Shown one piece after another: positions 41,265 through 54,498 of a stretch of DNA of 64,000 nucleotides. Each line of letters begins with the position of its first letter. Positions within the stretch are counted from its first letter, which is position 1. The DNA is taken from contig NC_134701.1 of the NCBI RefSeq assembly GCF_043290135.1, positions 8,214,001 through 8,278,000 on the forward strand, written 5' to 3'. The notes beneath the pieces were generated by a model that had not been told where the DNA came from, made no database searches, and saw only the letters and a list, made by a program, of their open reading frames with translations. The DNA is from Rhipicephalus microplus (lineage: Eukaryota > Arthropoda > Arachnida > Ixodida > Ixodidae). A program made the position numbers and the translations under genes.

Positions 41265-44117
41265 GTCTCCGTGGCACAATTGGCTAGCGCGATCGGCTGT
41301 TAACCGAAAAGTTGGAGGTTCGAGCCCTCCCGGGTGGGGTGTGTTGCTCATTTCTTTGCGCTATTAGCTTTTAAGATATGTTCTGATAGTGGTGAGCGTG
41401 GAGCACGATTGTCTCCGTGGCGCAATTGGCTAGCGCGATCGGCTGTTCACCGAAAGGTTGGAGTTTCGAGCCCTCCCGGGAGTGGTGTGTTGCTTTTTTC
41501 TTTGCGGTAATAGCTTTGAAGATATGTTCTGATGGTGGTGAGAGTGGAGCAGGACAGTCTTCATGGCGCAATTGGCTAGCGCGATCGGCTGTTATCCGAA
41601 AGGTTGGAGGTTTGAGCCCACCCGGTGGTGGTGCGGCGCTTTTTTTTCTTTGGGGTGATAGCTCTGAAGAAATGGTCTGACGGTGGTGAGAGTGGACTGT
41701 CTCTGTAGCGCAATTGGCTAGCGCGATCGGCTGTTAACCGAAATGTTGAGGGTTCAGCCCACCCGGTGGTGGTGCGCCGATTTTTTTTGGTCTGATAGCT
41801 CTGAAGGAATGTTCTGATGGTGGTGAGAGGGGAGCAAGACTGTCTCCGTGGCGCAATGGGCTAACGCGATCGGCTGTTAACCGAAAGGTTGGAGTTTCGA
41901 GCTCTCCCGGGAGGGGTGTGTTGCTTTTTTTCTTTGCGCTGATAGCTTTGAAGATATGTTCTGATGGTGGTGAGAGTGGAGCAGGACTGTCTCCGTGGCG
42001 CAATTGGCTAGCGCGATCGGCTGTTAACCGAAAGGTTGGAGGTTTGAGCCCACCCGGTGGTGGTGCGGCGCTTTTTTTGGGGGTGATAGCTCTGAATAAA
42101 TTTTCTGACGGCGGTGAGAGTGGAGCACAACTGTCTCCGTGGAGCAATTGGCTAGCGCGGGCGGCTGTTAACCGAAAGGTTGGAGGTTCGAGCCCACCCG
42201 GTGGTGGTGCGGCGCTTTTTTTTCTGTGGGCTGATAGCTCTGAAGAAATGTTCTGACGGTGGTGAGAGTGGAGCACGACTGTCTCCGTGGCACAATTGGC
42301 TAGCGCGATCGGCTGTTAACCGAAAAGTGGGAGGTTCGAGCCCACCCGGTGATGGTGTGGCGCTTTTTTTTTCTTTGGGCTGAGAGCTTTGAAGATATGT
42401 TCTGACGGTGGTGAGAGTGGAGCAGGACTCTCTCCGGTGCGCAATTGGCTAGCGCGATTTCGTTGTTAACCGAAAAGTTGGAGGTTTGAGCCCACCCGGT
42501 GGTGGTGCGGCGCTTTTTTTTCTTTGCGCTGATAGCTTTGAAGATATGTTCTGATGGTGGTGAGAGTGAAGCAAGACTGTCTTCGTGGCGCAATGAGCTA
42601 GCGCGATCGGCTGTTAACCGAAACATTGGAGTTTCGAGCCCTCCCGGGAGTGGTTTGTTGCTTTTTTCTTTGCGCTGATAGCTTTGAAGATATGTTCTTA
42701 TGGTGGTGAGAGTGGAGCAGGACTGTCTCCGTGGCGCAATTGGCTAGCGCGATCGGCTGTTAACCGAAAGGTTGGAGGTTTGAGCCCACCCGGTGGTGGT
42801 GCGGCGCTTTTTTTCTTTGGGGTGATAGCTCTGAATAAATGTTCTGACGGCGGTGAGAGTGGAGCACAACCTTCTCCGTGGGGAATTGGCTAGCGCGGTC
42901 GGCTGTTAACCGAAAGGTTGGAGGTTCGAGCCCACCCGGTGGTGGTGCGGCACTTTTTTTTCTTTGGGCTGATAGCTCTGAAGAAATGTTCTGACGGTGG
43001 TGAGAGTGGAGCAGGACTGTCTCCGTGGCACAATTGGCTAGCGCGATCGGCTGTTAACCGAAAAGTGGGAGGTTCGAGCTCTTCCGGGATGGGTGTGTTG
43101 CTTTTTTCTTTGCGCTGATAGCTTTCAACGTATGTACTTATGGTGGTGAGAGTAGAGCACGACTGTCTCCGTGGCGCAATAGGCTAGCGCGATCGGCTGT
43201 TAACCGAAAGGTTGGAGGTTTGAGCCCTCCCGGTGGTGGTGCGGCGCTTTTTTTTCTGTGGGCTGATAGCTTTGATGATATGTTCTGATGGTGGTGAGAG
43301 TGGAGCAGGACTGTCCCCGTGGCGCCATTGGCTAGCGCGATCGGCTGTTAACCAAAAAGTTGGAGGTTCGAGCCCTCCCGGGTGGGGTGTGTTGCTTCTT
43401 TCTTTGCGCTATTAGCTTTGAAGATATGGTCTGATGGTGGTGAGCGTGGAGCACGATTGTCTCCGTGGCGCAAATGGCTAGCGCGATCGGCCGTTAACCG
43501 AAAGTTTGGTGTTTCGAGCCCTCCCGGGAGTGGTGTGTTTCTTTTTTCTTTGCGCTGATAGCTTTGAATATATGTTCTGATGGTGGTGAGAGTAGAGCAC
43601 GACTGTCTCCGTAGCGCAGTTGGCTAGCGCTATCGGCTGTTAACCAAAAGTTTGGAGGTTCGAGCCCACCCGGTGGTGGTGCGGCGCTTTTTTTTGGGCT
43701 GATAGCTTTGAAGATATGTTCTGACGGTGGTGAGAGTGGAGCAGGACTGTCTCCGTGGCGCAATTGGCTTGCGCGATTGGCTGTTAACCGAAAGGTTGGA
43801 GGTTCGAGCCCACCCGGTGGTGGTGCGTTTCTTTTTTTCTTTGGGCTGATAGCTTTGAAGATATGTTCTGATGGTGGTGAGGGTGGAGCAGGATTGTCTC
43901 CGTGGCGCAATTGGCTAGCGCGATCGGCTGTTAACCAAAAGGTTGGAGTTTCGAGCCCACGCGGTGGTGGTGCGGCGCTCTTTTTTCTTTGGGCTGATAG
44001 CTTTGAAGATATGTTCTGATGGTGGCGAGAGTGGAGCAGGACTGTCTCCGTGGCGCAATTGGCTAGCGTGATCAGCTGTTAACTGAAAAGCTGGAGGTTC
44101 GAGCCCACCGGGTGGTG
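41265..44117 (+). tRNA. 20 tRNA-Asn(GTT)-like units
   Basis: First anticodon base at 41299, 41445, 41591, 41733, 41876, 42023, 42167, 42315, 42465, 42613, 42759, 42905, 43053, 43199, 43347, 43493, 43639, 43783, 43930 and 44078. Class B units are 41299, 41445, 41876, 42613, 43053, 43347 and 43493. Unit 41445 has C37 (loop CTGTTCA); its duplicates at 35276 and 61737 keep A37. Unit 41591 has T38; 43493 has C33; 42465 has the insertion. Units 41299 and 43347 lack a T run. Confidence 0.85.
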
Positions 44118-44709
44118 GTGCGGCGCCTTTTTTTCTTTGGGCTGATAGCTTTGAAGATATGTTATGATGGTGGTGAGAGTGGAGCAGGACTGTCTCCGTG
44201 GCGCAATAGGCTAGCGCGATCGGCTGTTAACCGAAAGGTTGGAGTTTCGAGCCCACCCGGTGGTGGTGCGGCGCTTTTTTTTCTTTGGGCTGATAGCTTT
44301 GAAGATATGTTCTGATGGTGGTGAGAGTAGAGCAGGACTGTCTCCGTGGCGCAATTGGCTAGCGCGATCGGCTGTTAACCGAAAGGTTGGAGTTTCGAGC
44401 CCTCCCGGGAGTGGTGTGTGGCTTCTTTTCTTTGCGCTGATAACTTTGAAGATATGTTCTGATGGTGGTGAGAGTAGAGCACGACTGTCTCCGTGGCACA
44501 GTTCGTTAGCGCGATCGGCTGTTAACCGAAAGTTTGGAGGTTCGAGCCAACCCGGTGGTGGTGCGGCGCTTTTTTTTTCTTTGTGCTGATAGCTTTGAAG
44601 ATATGTTCTAATGGTGGTGAGAGTGGAGCAGGACTGTCTCCGTGGCGCAATTGGCTAGCGCGATTGGCTGTTAACCGAAAGGTTGGAGGTTCGAGCCAAC
44701 CCGGTGGTG
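43313..44709 (+). repeat. segment recurring at 46992-48390, offset 3679-3682 bp
   Basis: Ten units, 43347-44670, match 47026-48351, including C33 unit 43493/47172, the AAGCTGGAGG unit 44078/47760 and the CTTCTTTTCTTT weak terminator of 44374/48056. Confidence 0.82.
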
Positions 44710-47065
44710 GTGCGGTGCTTTTTTTTCTTTGGGCTGATAGCTTTGAAGATATGTTCTGATGGTGGTGAGAGTGGAGCAGGACTGTCTCCGTGGCGCAATA
44801 GGCTAGCGTGATCGGCTGTTAACCGAAAGGTTGGAGGTTTGAGCCCACCCGGTGGTGGTGCGGCGCTTTTTTTTCTGTGGGCTGATAGCTTTGATGATAT
44901 GATCTGATGGTGGTGAGAGTGAAGCAGGACTTTCTCCGTGGCACAATTGGCTAGCGCGATCGGCTGTTAACCGAAAGGTTGGAGGTTCGAGCCCTCCCGG
45001 GTGGGGTGTGTTGCTTTTTTCTTTGCGCTGATAGCTTTGAAGATATGTTCTGATGGTGGTGAGCGTGGAGCACGATTGTCTCCGTGGCGCAATCGGCTAG
45101 CGCGATCGGCCGTTAACCGAAATGTTGGAGGTTCGAGCCCATGTGGCGGTGGTTCGGCGCTTTTTTTTCTTTGGGCTTATAGCTTTGAAGATATGTTCTG
45201 ATGGTGGTGAGAGTGAAGCAGGACTGTCTCCGTGGCGCAATTGGCTAGCGCGATTGGCTGTTAACCGAAAGGTTGGAGGTTCGAGCCCACCCGGTGGCGC
45301 TGCGGTGCTTTTTTATCTTTGTGCTGATAGCTTTGAAGATATGTTCTGATGGTGGTGAGAGTGGAGCAGGACTGTATCCGTGGCGCAATTGGCTTGCGCG
45401 ATCGGCTGTTAACCGAAAGGTTGGAGGTTCGAGCCCATCCGGTAGTGGTGCGGCGCTTTTTTTTCTTTGCGCTGATAGCTTTGAAGATATGTTCTGTTGG
45501 TGGTGAGAGTGGAGCAAGACTGTCCCCGTGGCGCAATGGGCTAGCACGATCGGCTGTTAACCGAAAGGTTGGAGTTTCGAGCCCTCCCGGGAGTGGTGTG
45601 TTGCTTTTTTCTTTGCACTGATAGCTTTGAAGATATGTTCTGATGGTGGTGAGAGTGGAGCAGGACTGTCTCCGTGGCGCAATTTGCTAGCTCGATCGGC
45701 TGTTAACCGAAAGGTTGGAGGTTCGAGCCCACCCGGTGGTGGTGCGGCGCTTTGTTTTCTTTGTGGTAATAGCTTTGAAGATATGTTCTGATGGTGGTGA
45801 GAGTAGAGCAGGACTGTCTCCATGGCGCGATTTGCTAGCGCGATCGGCTGTTAACCGAAAGGTTGGAGTTTCGAGCCCACCCGGTGGTGCAGCAGCGCTT
45901 TTTTTCTTTGGGCTGATAGCTCTGAAGAAATGTTTTGACGGTGGTGAGAGTGGAGCAGGACTGTCTCAGTGGCGCAATTGGCTAGCGCCATTGGCTGTTA
46001 ACCGAAAGGTTGGAGGTTCGAGCCCACCCGGTGGTGGTGCGGTGCTTTTTTTTGGGCTGATAGCTTTGAAGATATGTTCTGATGGTGGTGAGAGTGGAGC
46101 AGGACTGTCTCCGTGGCGCAATTGGCTTGCGCGATCGGCTGTTAACCGAAAGGTTGGAGGTTCGAGCCCAATCGGTGGTGGTGCGGCGCTTTTTTTTCTT
46201 TGGGGTGATAGCTCTGAAGAAATGTTCTGACGGTGGTGAGAGTGGAGCACGACTGTCTCCGTGGGGCAATTGGCTAGCGCGATCGGCTGTTAACCGAAAG
46301 TTTGGAGGTTCGAGCCCACCCGGTGGTGGTGTGGCGCTTTTTTTTTCTTTGGGCTGAGAGCTTTGAAGATATGTTCTGCCGGTGGTGAGAGTGGAGCAGG
46401 ACTCTCTCCGGTGCGCAATTGGCTAGCGCGATTTCGTTGTTAACCGAAAAGTTGGAGGTTTGAGCCCACCCGGTGGTGGTGCGGCGCTTTTTTTCTTTGA
46501 GGTGATAGCTCTGAATAAATGTTCTGACGGTGGTGAGAGTGGAGCACAACTGTCTCCGTGGGGCAATTGGCTAGCGCGGTCGGCTGTTAACCGAAAGGTT
46601 GGAGGTTCGAGCCCACCCGGTGGTGGTGCGGCGCTTTTTTTCTTTGAGCTGATAGCTCTGAAGAAATGTTCTGACGGTGGTGAGAGTGGAGCAGGACTGT
46701 CTCCGTGGCACAATTGGCTAGCGCGATCGGCTGTTAACCGAAAAGTGGGAGGTTCGAGCTCTCCCGGGAGGGGTGTGTTGCTTTTTTCTTTGCGCTGATA
46801 GCTTTGAACGTATGTTCTTATGGTGGTGAGAGTAGAGCACGACTGTCTCCTTGGCGCAATAGGCTAGCGCGATCGGCTGTTAACCGAAAGGTTGGAGGTT
46901 TGAGCCCTCCCGGTGGTGGTGCGGCGCTTTTTTTCTGTGGACTGATAGCTTTGATGATATGTTCTGATGGTGGTGAGAGTGGAGCAGGACTGTCCCCGTG
47001 GCGCCATTGGCTAGCGCGATCGGCTGTTAACCAAAAAGTTGGAGGTTCGAGCCCTCCCGGGTGGG
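44192..47065 (+). tRNA. 20 tRNA-Asn(GTT)-like units
   Basis: First anticodon base at 44226, 44374, 44521, 44670, 44818, 44966, 45112, 45260, 45408, 45556, 45702, 45850, 45997, 46141, 46289, 46439, 46586, 46733, 46879 and 47026. Class B units are 44374, 44966, 45556, 46733 and 47026. Unit 46879 is a CCTCC/CGGTGGT recombinant. Unit 45112 has C33; 46439 has the inserted base; 45997 has GCGCC in place of GCGCG at the D/anticodon junction. Confidence 0.85.
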
Positions 47066-47283
47066 GTGTGTTGCTTTTTTCTTTGCGCTATTAGCTTTGA
47101 AGATATGTTCTGATGGTGGTGAGCGTGGAGCACGATTGTCTCCGTGGCGCAATTGGCTAGCGCGATCGGCCGTTAACCGAAAGTTTGGTGTTTCGAGCCC
47201 TCCCGGGAGTGGTGTGTTTCTTTTTTCTTTGCGCTGATAGCTTTGAATATATGTTCTGATGGTGGTGAGAGTAGAGCACGACT

Positions 47284-47357
47284 GTCTCCGTAGCGCAGTT
47301 GGCTAGTGCTATCGGCTGTGAACCAAAAGTTTGGAGGTTTGAGCCCACCCAGTGGTG
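47284..47357 (+). tRNA. tRNA-Asn-derived unit with anticodon GTG (His CAC/CAT type)
   Basis: Loop CTGTGAA carries T36 to G. Duplicates at 37324, 43639 and 63636 (first anticodon base) read GTT, so the change is private. The B box is GGTTTGAGCCC while the duplicates have GGTTCGAGCCC, so this copy has collected two damaging changes. It lacks the extra G-1 needed by tRNA-His. Confidence 0.7.
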
Positions 47358-49641
47358 GTGCGGCGCTTTTTTTCTTTGGGCTGATAGCTTTGAAGATATG
47401 TTCTGACGGTGGTGAGAGTGGAGCAGGACTGTCTCCGTGGCGCAATTGGCTTGCGCGATTGGCTGTTAACCGAAAGGTTGGAGGTTCGAGCCCACCCGGT
47501 GGTGGTGCGTTGCTTTTTTTCTTTGGGCTGATAGCTTTGAAGATATGTTCTGATGGTGGTGAGAGTGGAGCAGGATTGTCTCCGTGGCGCAATTGGCTAG
47601 CGCGATCGGCTGTTAACCAAAAGGTTGGAGTTTCGAGCCCACGCGGTGGTGGTGCGGCGCTCTTTTTTCTTTGGGCTGATAGCTTTGAAGATATGTTCTG
47701 ATGGTGGTGAGAGTGGAGCAGGACTGTCTCCGTGGCGCAATTGGCTAGCGTGATCAGCTGTTAACTGAAAAGCTGGAGGTTCGAGCCCACCGGGTGGTGG
47801 TGCGGCGCTTTTTTTTCTTTGGGCTGATAGCTTTGAAGATATGTTATGATGGTGGTGAGAGTGGAGCAGGACTGTCTCCGTGGCGCAATAGGCTAGCGCG
47901 ATCGGCTGTTAACCGAAAGGTTGGAGTTTCGAGCCCACCCGGCGGTGGTGCGGCGCTTTTTTTTCTTTGGGCTGATAGCTTTGAAGATATGTTCTGATGG
48001 TGTTGAGAGTAGAGCAGGACTGTCTCCGTGGCGCAAGTGGCTAGCGCGATCGGCTGTTAACCGAAAGGTTGGAGTTTCGAGCCCTCCCGGGAGTGGTGTG
48101 TTGCTTCTTTTCTTTGCGCTGATAACTTTGAAGATATGTTCTGATGGTGGTGAGAGTAGAGCACGACTGTCTCCGTGGCGCAGTTCGCTAGCGCGATCGG
48201 CTGTTAACCGAAAGTTTGGAGGTTCGAGCCAACCCGGTGGTGGTGCGGCGCTTTTTTTTCTTTGTGCTGATAGCTTTGAAGATATGTTCTCATGGTGGTG
48301 AGAGTGAAGAAGGACTGTCTCCGTGGCGCAATTGGCTAGCGCGATTGGCTGTTAACCCAAAGGTTGGAGGTTCGAGCCAACCCGGTGGTGGTGCGGTGCT
48401 TTTTTTTCTTTGGGCTGATAGCTTTGAAGATATGTTCTGATGGTGGTGAGAGTGGAGCAGGACTGTCTCCGTGGCGCAATTGGCTAGCGCGATCGGCTGT
48501 TAACCAAAAAGTCGGAGGTTTGAGCCCACCCGGTGGTGGTGTGGCGCTTTTTTTTCTTTGGGCTGATAGCTTTGAAGATATGTTCTGATTGTGGTGAGAG
48601 TGGAGCTGGACTGTCTCCGTGGCGCAATTGGCTTGCGCGATCGGCTGTTAACCGAAATGTTGAGGGTTCAGCCCACCAGGTGGTGGTGCGGCGCTTTTTT
48701 TCTTCGTGCTGATAGCTTTGAAGATATGTTCTGATGGTGGTGAGAGTAGAGCAAGACTGTCTCCGTGACGCAATGGGCTAGCGCGATCGGCTGTTAACCG
48801 AAAGGTTGGAGTTTCGAGCCCTCCCGGGAGTGGTGTGTTGCTTTTTTCTTTTTGCTGATAGCTTTGAAGATATGTTCTGATGGTGGTGAGAGTGGAGTAG
48901 GACTATCTCCTTGGCGCAATTGGCTAGCGCGATTTCGTTGTTAACCGAAAGGTTGGAGGTTTGAACCCACCCGGTGGTGGTGCGGCGCTTTTTTTTCTTT
49001 GCGCTGATAGCTTTGAAGATATGTTCTGATGGTGGTGACAGTGGAGCAAGACTGTCTGCGTGGCGCAATGGGCTAGCGCGATCGGCTGTTAACCGAAAGG
49101 TTGGAGTTTCGAGCCCTCCCGGGAGTGGTGTGTTGCTTTTTTCTTTGCGGTAATAGCTTTGAAGATATGTTCTGATGGTGGAGAGATAGGAGCAGGACTG
49201 TCTTCGTGGCGCAATTGGCTAGCGCGATCGGCTGTTATCCGAAAGGTTAGAGGTTTGAGCCCACCCGGTGGTGGTGCGGCGCTTTTTTTTCTTTGGGGTG
49301 ATAGCTCTGAAGAAATGGTCTGACGGTGGTGAGAGCGGAGCACGACTGTCTCTGTGGCGCAATTGGCTAGCGCGATCGGCTGTTAACCGAAGGGTTGGAG
49401 GTTCGAGCCCACCCGGTGGTGGTGCGGCGCTTTTTTTTCTTTGGGCTGATAGCTTTGAAGATATGTTTTATTGTGGTGAGAGGGGAGCAAGACTGTCTCC
49501 GTGGCGCATTGGGCTAGCGCGATCGGCTGTTAACCGAAAGGTTGGAGTTTCGAGCTCTCCCGGGAGGGGTGTGTGGCTTTTTTTCTTTGCGCTGATAGCT
49601 TTGAAGGTATGTTCTGACGGTGGTGAGAGTGGAGCACGACT

Positions 49642-49715
49642 GTCTCCGTGGCGCAATTGGTTAGCGCGATCGGCTGTTAACCGAAAGGTTGGAGGTTCGA
49701 GCCCTCCCGGTGGTG
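49642..49715 (+). tRNA. most canonical tRNA-Asn(GTT) candidate, second copy
   Basis: Same recombinant type as the unit at 30686: GGTTA D loop, paired GGAGG/CCTCC T stem, consensus B box, CGGTGGT acceptor strand and T8 after the trailer. It lies in a segment (49.5-50.3 kb) that resembles 30.5-31.3 kb but diverges in some units, so the type has been kept through more than one duplication. Confidence 0.8.
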
Positions 49716-50085
49716 GTGCGGCGCTTTTTTTTCTGTGGGCTGATAGCTTTGAAGATATGTTCTGATGGTGGTGAGAGTGGAGCAGGGCTGTCTCCGTGGC
49801 GCAATTGGCTAGCGCGATCGGCTGTTAACCGAAAGATTGGAGGTTCGAGCCAACGCGGTGGTGGTGCAGCGCTTTTTCTTCTTTGGGCTGATAGCTTTGA
49901 AGGTATGTTCTGACGGTGGTGAGAGTGGAGCAGGACTGTCTCCGTGGCGCAATTGGCTAGCGCGATCGGCTGTTAACCGAAAAGTCGGAGGTTTGAGCCC
50001 ACCCGGTGGTGGTGTGGCGCTTTTTTTTCTTTGGGCTGATAGCCTTGAAGATATGTTCTGATGGTGGTGAGAGTGGAGCTGGACA

Positions 50086-52959
50086 TTCTCCGTGGCGCAA
50101 TTGGCTTGCGCGATCGGCTGTTAACCGAAAGGTTGAGGGTTCAGCCCACCCGGTGGTGGTGCGGCGCTTTTTTTCTTCGCGCTGATAGCTTTGAAGATAT
50201 GTTCTGATGGTGGTGAGAGTAGAGCAAGACTGTCTCCGTGGCGCAATAGGCTAGTGCGATCGGCTGTTAACCAAAGGGTTGGAGTATCGAGCCCTCCCGG
50301 GAGTGGTGTGTTGCTTTTTTCTTTGCGCTGATAGCTCTGAAGATATGTTCTGATGGTGGTGAGAGTGGAGTACGACTATCTCCGTGGCGCAATTGGCTAG
50401 CGCGATTTCGTTGTTAACCGAAAGTTGGAGGTTTGAGCTCACCCGGTGGTGGTGCGGCGCTTTTTTTTCTTTGGGCTGATAGCTTTGAAGATAAGATTTT
50501 ATTGTGGTGAGAGGGGAGCAAGACTGTCTCCGTGGCGCATTGGGCTAGCGCGATCGGCTGTTAACCGAAAGGTTGGAGTTTCGAGCTCTCCCGGGAGGGG
50601 TGTGTGGCTTTTTTTCTTTGCGCTGATAGCTTTGAAGATATGTTCTGATGGTGGTGAGAGTGGAGCAGGGCTGTCTCCGTGGCGCAATTGGCTAGCGCGA
50701 TCGGCTGTTAACCGAAAGATTGGAGGTTCGAGCCAACGCGGTGGTGGTGCGGCGCTTTTTTTTTCTTTGGGGTGATAGCTCTGAATAAATGTTCTGACGG
50801 CGGTGAGAGTGGAGCACAACTGTCTCCGTGGGGCAATTGGCTAGCGCGGTCGGCTGTTAACCGAAACGTTGGAGGTTCGAGCCCACCCGGTGGTGGTGCG
50901 GCGCTTTTTTTTCTTTGGGCTGATAGCTCTGAAGAAATATTCTGACGGTGGTGAGAGTGGAGCAGGACTGTCTCCGTGGCACAATTGGCTAGCGCGATCG
51001 GCTGTTAACCGAAAAGTGGGAGGTTCAAGCTCTCCCGGGAGGGGTGTGTTGCTTTTTTCTTGGCGCTGATAGCTTTGAACGTATGTTCTTACGGTGGTGA
51101 GAGTGGAGCACGACTGTTTTCGTGGTGCAATAGGCTAGCGCGATCGGCTGTTAATCGAACGGTTGGAGGTTCGAGCCCACCCTGTGATGGTGCGGCGCTT
51201 TTTTTTTCTTTGGGGCGATAGCTCTGAAGAAATGGTCTGACGGTGGTGAGAGTGGAGCACGACTGTCTCCGTGGGGCAATTGGCTAGCGCGATCGGCTGT
51301 TAACCGAAAGTTTGGAGGTTCGAGCCCACCCGATGGTGGTGCGGCGCTTTTTTTTTCTTTGGACTGAGAGCTTTGAGGATATGTTCTGACGGTGGTGAGA
51401 GTGGAGCAGGACTCTCTCCGTGGCGCAATTGGCTAGCGCGATTTCGTTGTTAACAGAAAAGTTGGAGGTTTGAGCCCACCCGGTGGTGGTGCGGCGCTTT
51501 TTTTTCTCTGCGCTGAAAGCTTTGATGATATGTTCTGATGGTGGTGAGAGTGGAGCAAGACTGTCTCCGTGGCGCAATGGGCTAGCGCGATCGGCTGTTA
51601 ACCGAAACATTGGTGTTTCGAGCCCTCCCGGGAGTGGTGTGTTGCTTTTTTCTTTGCGCTGATAGCTTTGAAGATATGTTCTGATGGTGGTGAGAGTGGA
51701 GCAGGACTGTCTACGTGGCGCAATTGGCTAGCGCGATCGGCTGTTAACCGAAAGGTTGGAGGTTTGAGCCCACCCGGTGGTGGTGCGGCGCTTTTTTTCT
51801 TTGGGGTGATAGCTCTGAATAAATGTTCTGACGGCGGTGAGAATGGAGCACAACTGTCTCCGTGGGGCAATTGGCTAGCGCGGTCGGCTGTTAACCGAAA
51901 GGTTGGAGGTTCGAGCCCACCCGGTGGTGGTGCGGCGCTTTTTTTTCTTTGGGCTGATAGCTCTGAAGAAATGTTCTGACGGTGGTGAGAGTGGAGCAGG
52001 ACTGTCTCCGTGGCACAATTGGCTAGCGCGATCGGCTGTTAACCGAAAAGTGATAGGTTCGAGCTCTCCCGGGAGGAGTGTGTTGCTTTTTTCTTTGCGC
52101 TGATAGCTTTGAACGTATGTTCCTATGGTGGTGAGAGTAGAGCACGACTGTCTCCGTGGCGCAATAGGCTAGCGCGATCGGCTGTTAACCGAAAGGTTGG
52201 AGGTTTGAGCCCACCCGGTGGTGGTGCGGCGCTTTTTTTTCTGTGGGCTGATAGCTTTGATGATATGTTCTGATGGTGGTGAGAGTGAAGCAGGACTGTT
52301 TCCGTGGCACGATTGGCTAGCGCGATCGGCTGTTAACCGAAAGGTTGGAGGTTCGAGCCCACCCTGTGATGGTGCGGCGCTTTTTTTTCTTTGGGGCGAT
52401 AGCTCTGAAGAAATGGTCTGACGGTGGTGAGAGTGGAGCACGACTGTCTCTGTGGCGCAATGGGCTAGTGCGATCGGCCGTTAACCGAAAGTTTGGAGGT
52501 TCGAGCCCACCCGGTGGTGGTTCGGCGCTTTTTTTTCTTTGTGCTGATAGCTTGAAAGATATGTTCTAATGGTGGTGAGAGTGGAGCAGGACTGTCTCCG
52601 TGGCGCAATTGGCCAGCGCGATCGGCTGTTAACCAAAAAGTTGGAGGTTCGAGCCCTCCCGGGAGTGGTGTGTTGCTTTTTTCTTTGCGCTGATAGCTTC
52701 GAAGATATCTTCTGATGGTGGTGAGAGTGGAGCAGGACTGTATCCTTGTCGCAATGGGCTAGCGCGATCGGCTGTTAACCAAAAGGTTGGAGTTTCGAGC
52801 CCTCCCGGGAGAAGTGTGTTGCTTTTTTCTTTGCGCTGATAGCTTTGAAGATATGTTCTGATGGTGGTGAGAGTAGAGCAGGACTGTCTCCGTGGCGCAA
52901 TTGGCTAGCGCGATCGGCTGTTAACCGAAAGGTTGGAGGTTTGAGCCCACCCGGTGGTG
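50086..52959 (+). tRNA. 20 tRNA-Asn(GTT)-like units
   Basis: First anticodon base at 50120, 50266, 50413, 50560, 50707, 50856, 51004, 51150, 51299, 51449, 51597, 51743, 51890, 52038, 52184, 52332, 52480, 52628, 52774 and 52920. Class B units are 50266, 50560, 51004, 51597, 52038, 52628 and 52774. Units 50413 and 51449 have the anticodon-arm insertion; 52480 has C33. From 50856 the block copies 26016 onward. Confidence 0.85.
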
Positions 52960-54498
52960 GTGCGGCGCTTTTTTTTGGGGTGATAGCTCTGAATAAATGT
53001 TCTGACGGCGGTGAGAGTGGAGCACAACTGTCTCCGTGGAGCAATTGGCTAGCGCGGTCGGCTGTTAACCGAAAGGTTGGAGGTTCGAGCCCACCCGGTG
53101 GTGGTGCGGCGCTTTTTTTTCTTTGGGCTGATAGCTCTGAAGAAATGTTCTGACGGTGGGGAGAGTGGAACACGACTGTCTCTGTGGCGCAATTGGCTAG
53201 CGCGATCGGCCGTTAACCGAAAGTTTGGAGGTTCGAGCCCACCCGGTGGTGGTTCGGCGCTTTTTTTTCTTTGGGCTGATAGCTTGAAAGATATGTTCTA
53301 ATGGTGGTGAGAGTGGAGCAGGACTGTCTCCGTGGCGCAATTGGCCAGCGCGATCGGCTGTTAACCGAAAAGTTGGAGGTTCGAGCCCTCCCAGGAGTGG
53401 TGTGTTGCTTTTTTCTTTGCGCTGGTAGCTTCGAAGATATCTTCTGATGGTGGTGAGTGTGGAGCAGGACTGTCTCCGTGGCGCAATTGGCTAGCGCGAT
53501 CGGCTGTTAACCGAAAAGTTGGAGGTTCGAGCTCTCCCGGGAGGGGTGTGTTGCTTTTTTCTTTGCGCTGATAGCTTTGAAGGTATGTTCTTACGGTGGT
53601 GAGAGTGGAGCACGACTGTCTCCGTGGCGCAATAGGCTAGCGCGATAGGCTGTTAACCAAAAGTTTGGAGGTTCGAGCCCACCCGGTGGTGGTGCGGCGC
53701 TTTTTTCTTTGGGCTGATAGCTTTGAAGATATGTTCTGACGGTGGTGAGAGTGGAGCAGGACTGTCTCCGTGGCGCAATTGGCTAGCGCGATCGGCTGTT
53801 AACCGAAAGATTGGAGGTTCGAGCCCACGCGGTGGTGGTGCGGCGCTTTTTCTTCTTTGGGCTGATAGCTTTGAAGGTATGTTCTGACGGTGGTGAGAGT
53901 GGAGCAGGACTGTCTCCGTGGCGCAATTGGCTAGCGCGATCGGCTGTTAACCGAAAAGTCGGAGGTTTGAGCCCACCCGGTGGTGGTGTGGCGCTTTTTT
54001 TTCTTTGGGCTGATAGCCTTGAAGATATGTTCTGATGTTGGTGAGAGGTTAGCTGGACTGTCTCCTTGGCGCAATTGGCTTGCGCGATCGGATGTTAACC
54101 GAAAGGTTGAGGGTTTAGCCCACCCGGTGGTGGTGCGGCGCTTTTTTTTCTTCGCGCTGATAGCTTTGAAGATATGTTCTGATGGTGTGAGAGTGGAGCA
54201 CGACTGTCTCCACGGCGCAATTGGCTAGCGCGATCGGCTGTTAACCGAAAAGTTGGAGGTTCGAGCCCACCCGGTGGTGGTGCGGCGCTTTTTTTTCTTT
54301 GGGCTGATAGCTTTGAAGATATGTTCTGATGGAGGTGAGAGGGGAGCAAGACTGTCTCCGTGGCGTATTGGGCTAGCGCGATCGGCTGTTAACCGAAAGG
54401 TTGGAGTTTCGAGCTCTCCCGGGAGGGGTGTGTGGCTTTTTTTTTGCGCTGATAGCTTTGAAGGTATGTTCTGACGGTGGTGAGAGCCGAGCACGACT

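Larger units (their letters stand above)
39060..45151 (+). repeat. second copy of the 6.17-kb tandem higher-order repeat
   Basis: Matches 32888-38837. Private changes include C37 in unit 41445, GCACTTTT near 42951 and a TCATTT break in the terminator of unit 41299. The extra unit 43493 resembles unit 47172. Confidence 0.88.
47138..50011 (+). tRNA. 20 tRNA-Asn-like units, one with anticodon GTG
   Basis: First anticodon base at 47172, 47318, 47465, 47612, 47760, 47908, 48056, 48203, 48351, 48499, 48647, 48793, 48940, 49088, 49234, 49382, 49529, 49676, 49824 and 49972. Class B units are 47172, 48056, 48793, 49088 and 49529. Unit 47318 reads GTG. Unit 47172 has C33; 49234 has T38; 48940 has the inserted base. 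Unit 49676 is one of the three most canonical units. Unit 48647 has the shortened T arm (GAGGGTTCAGCCC). Confidence 0.85.
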
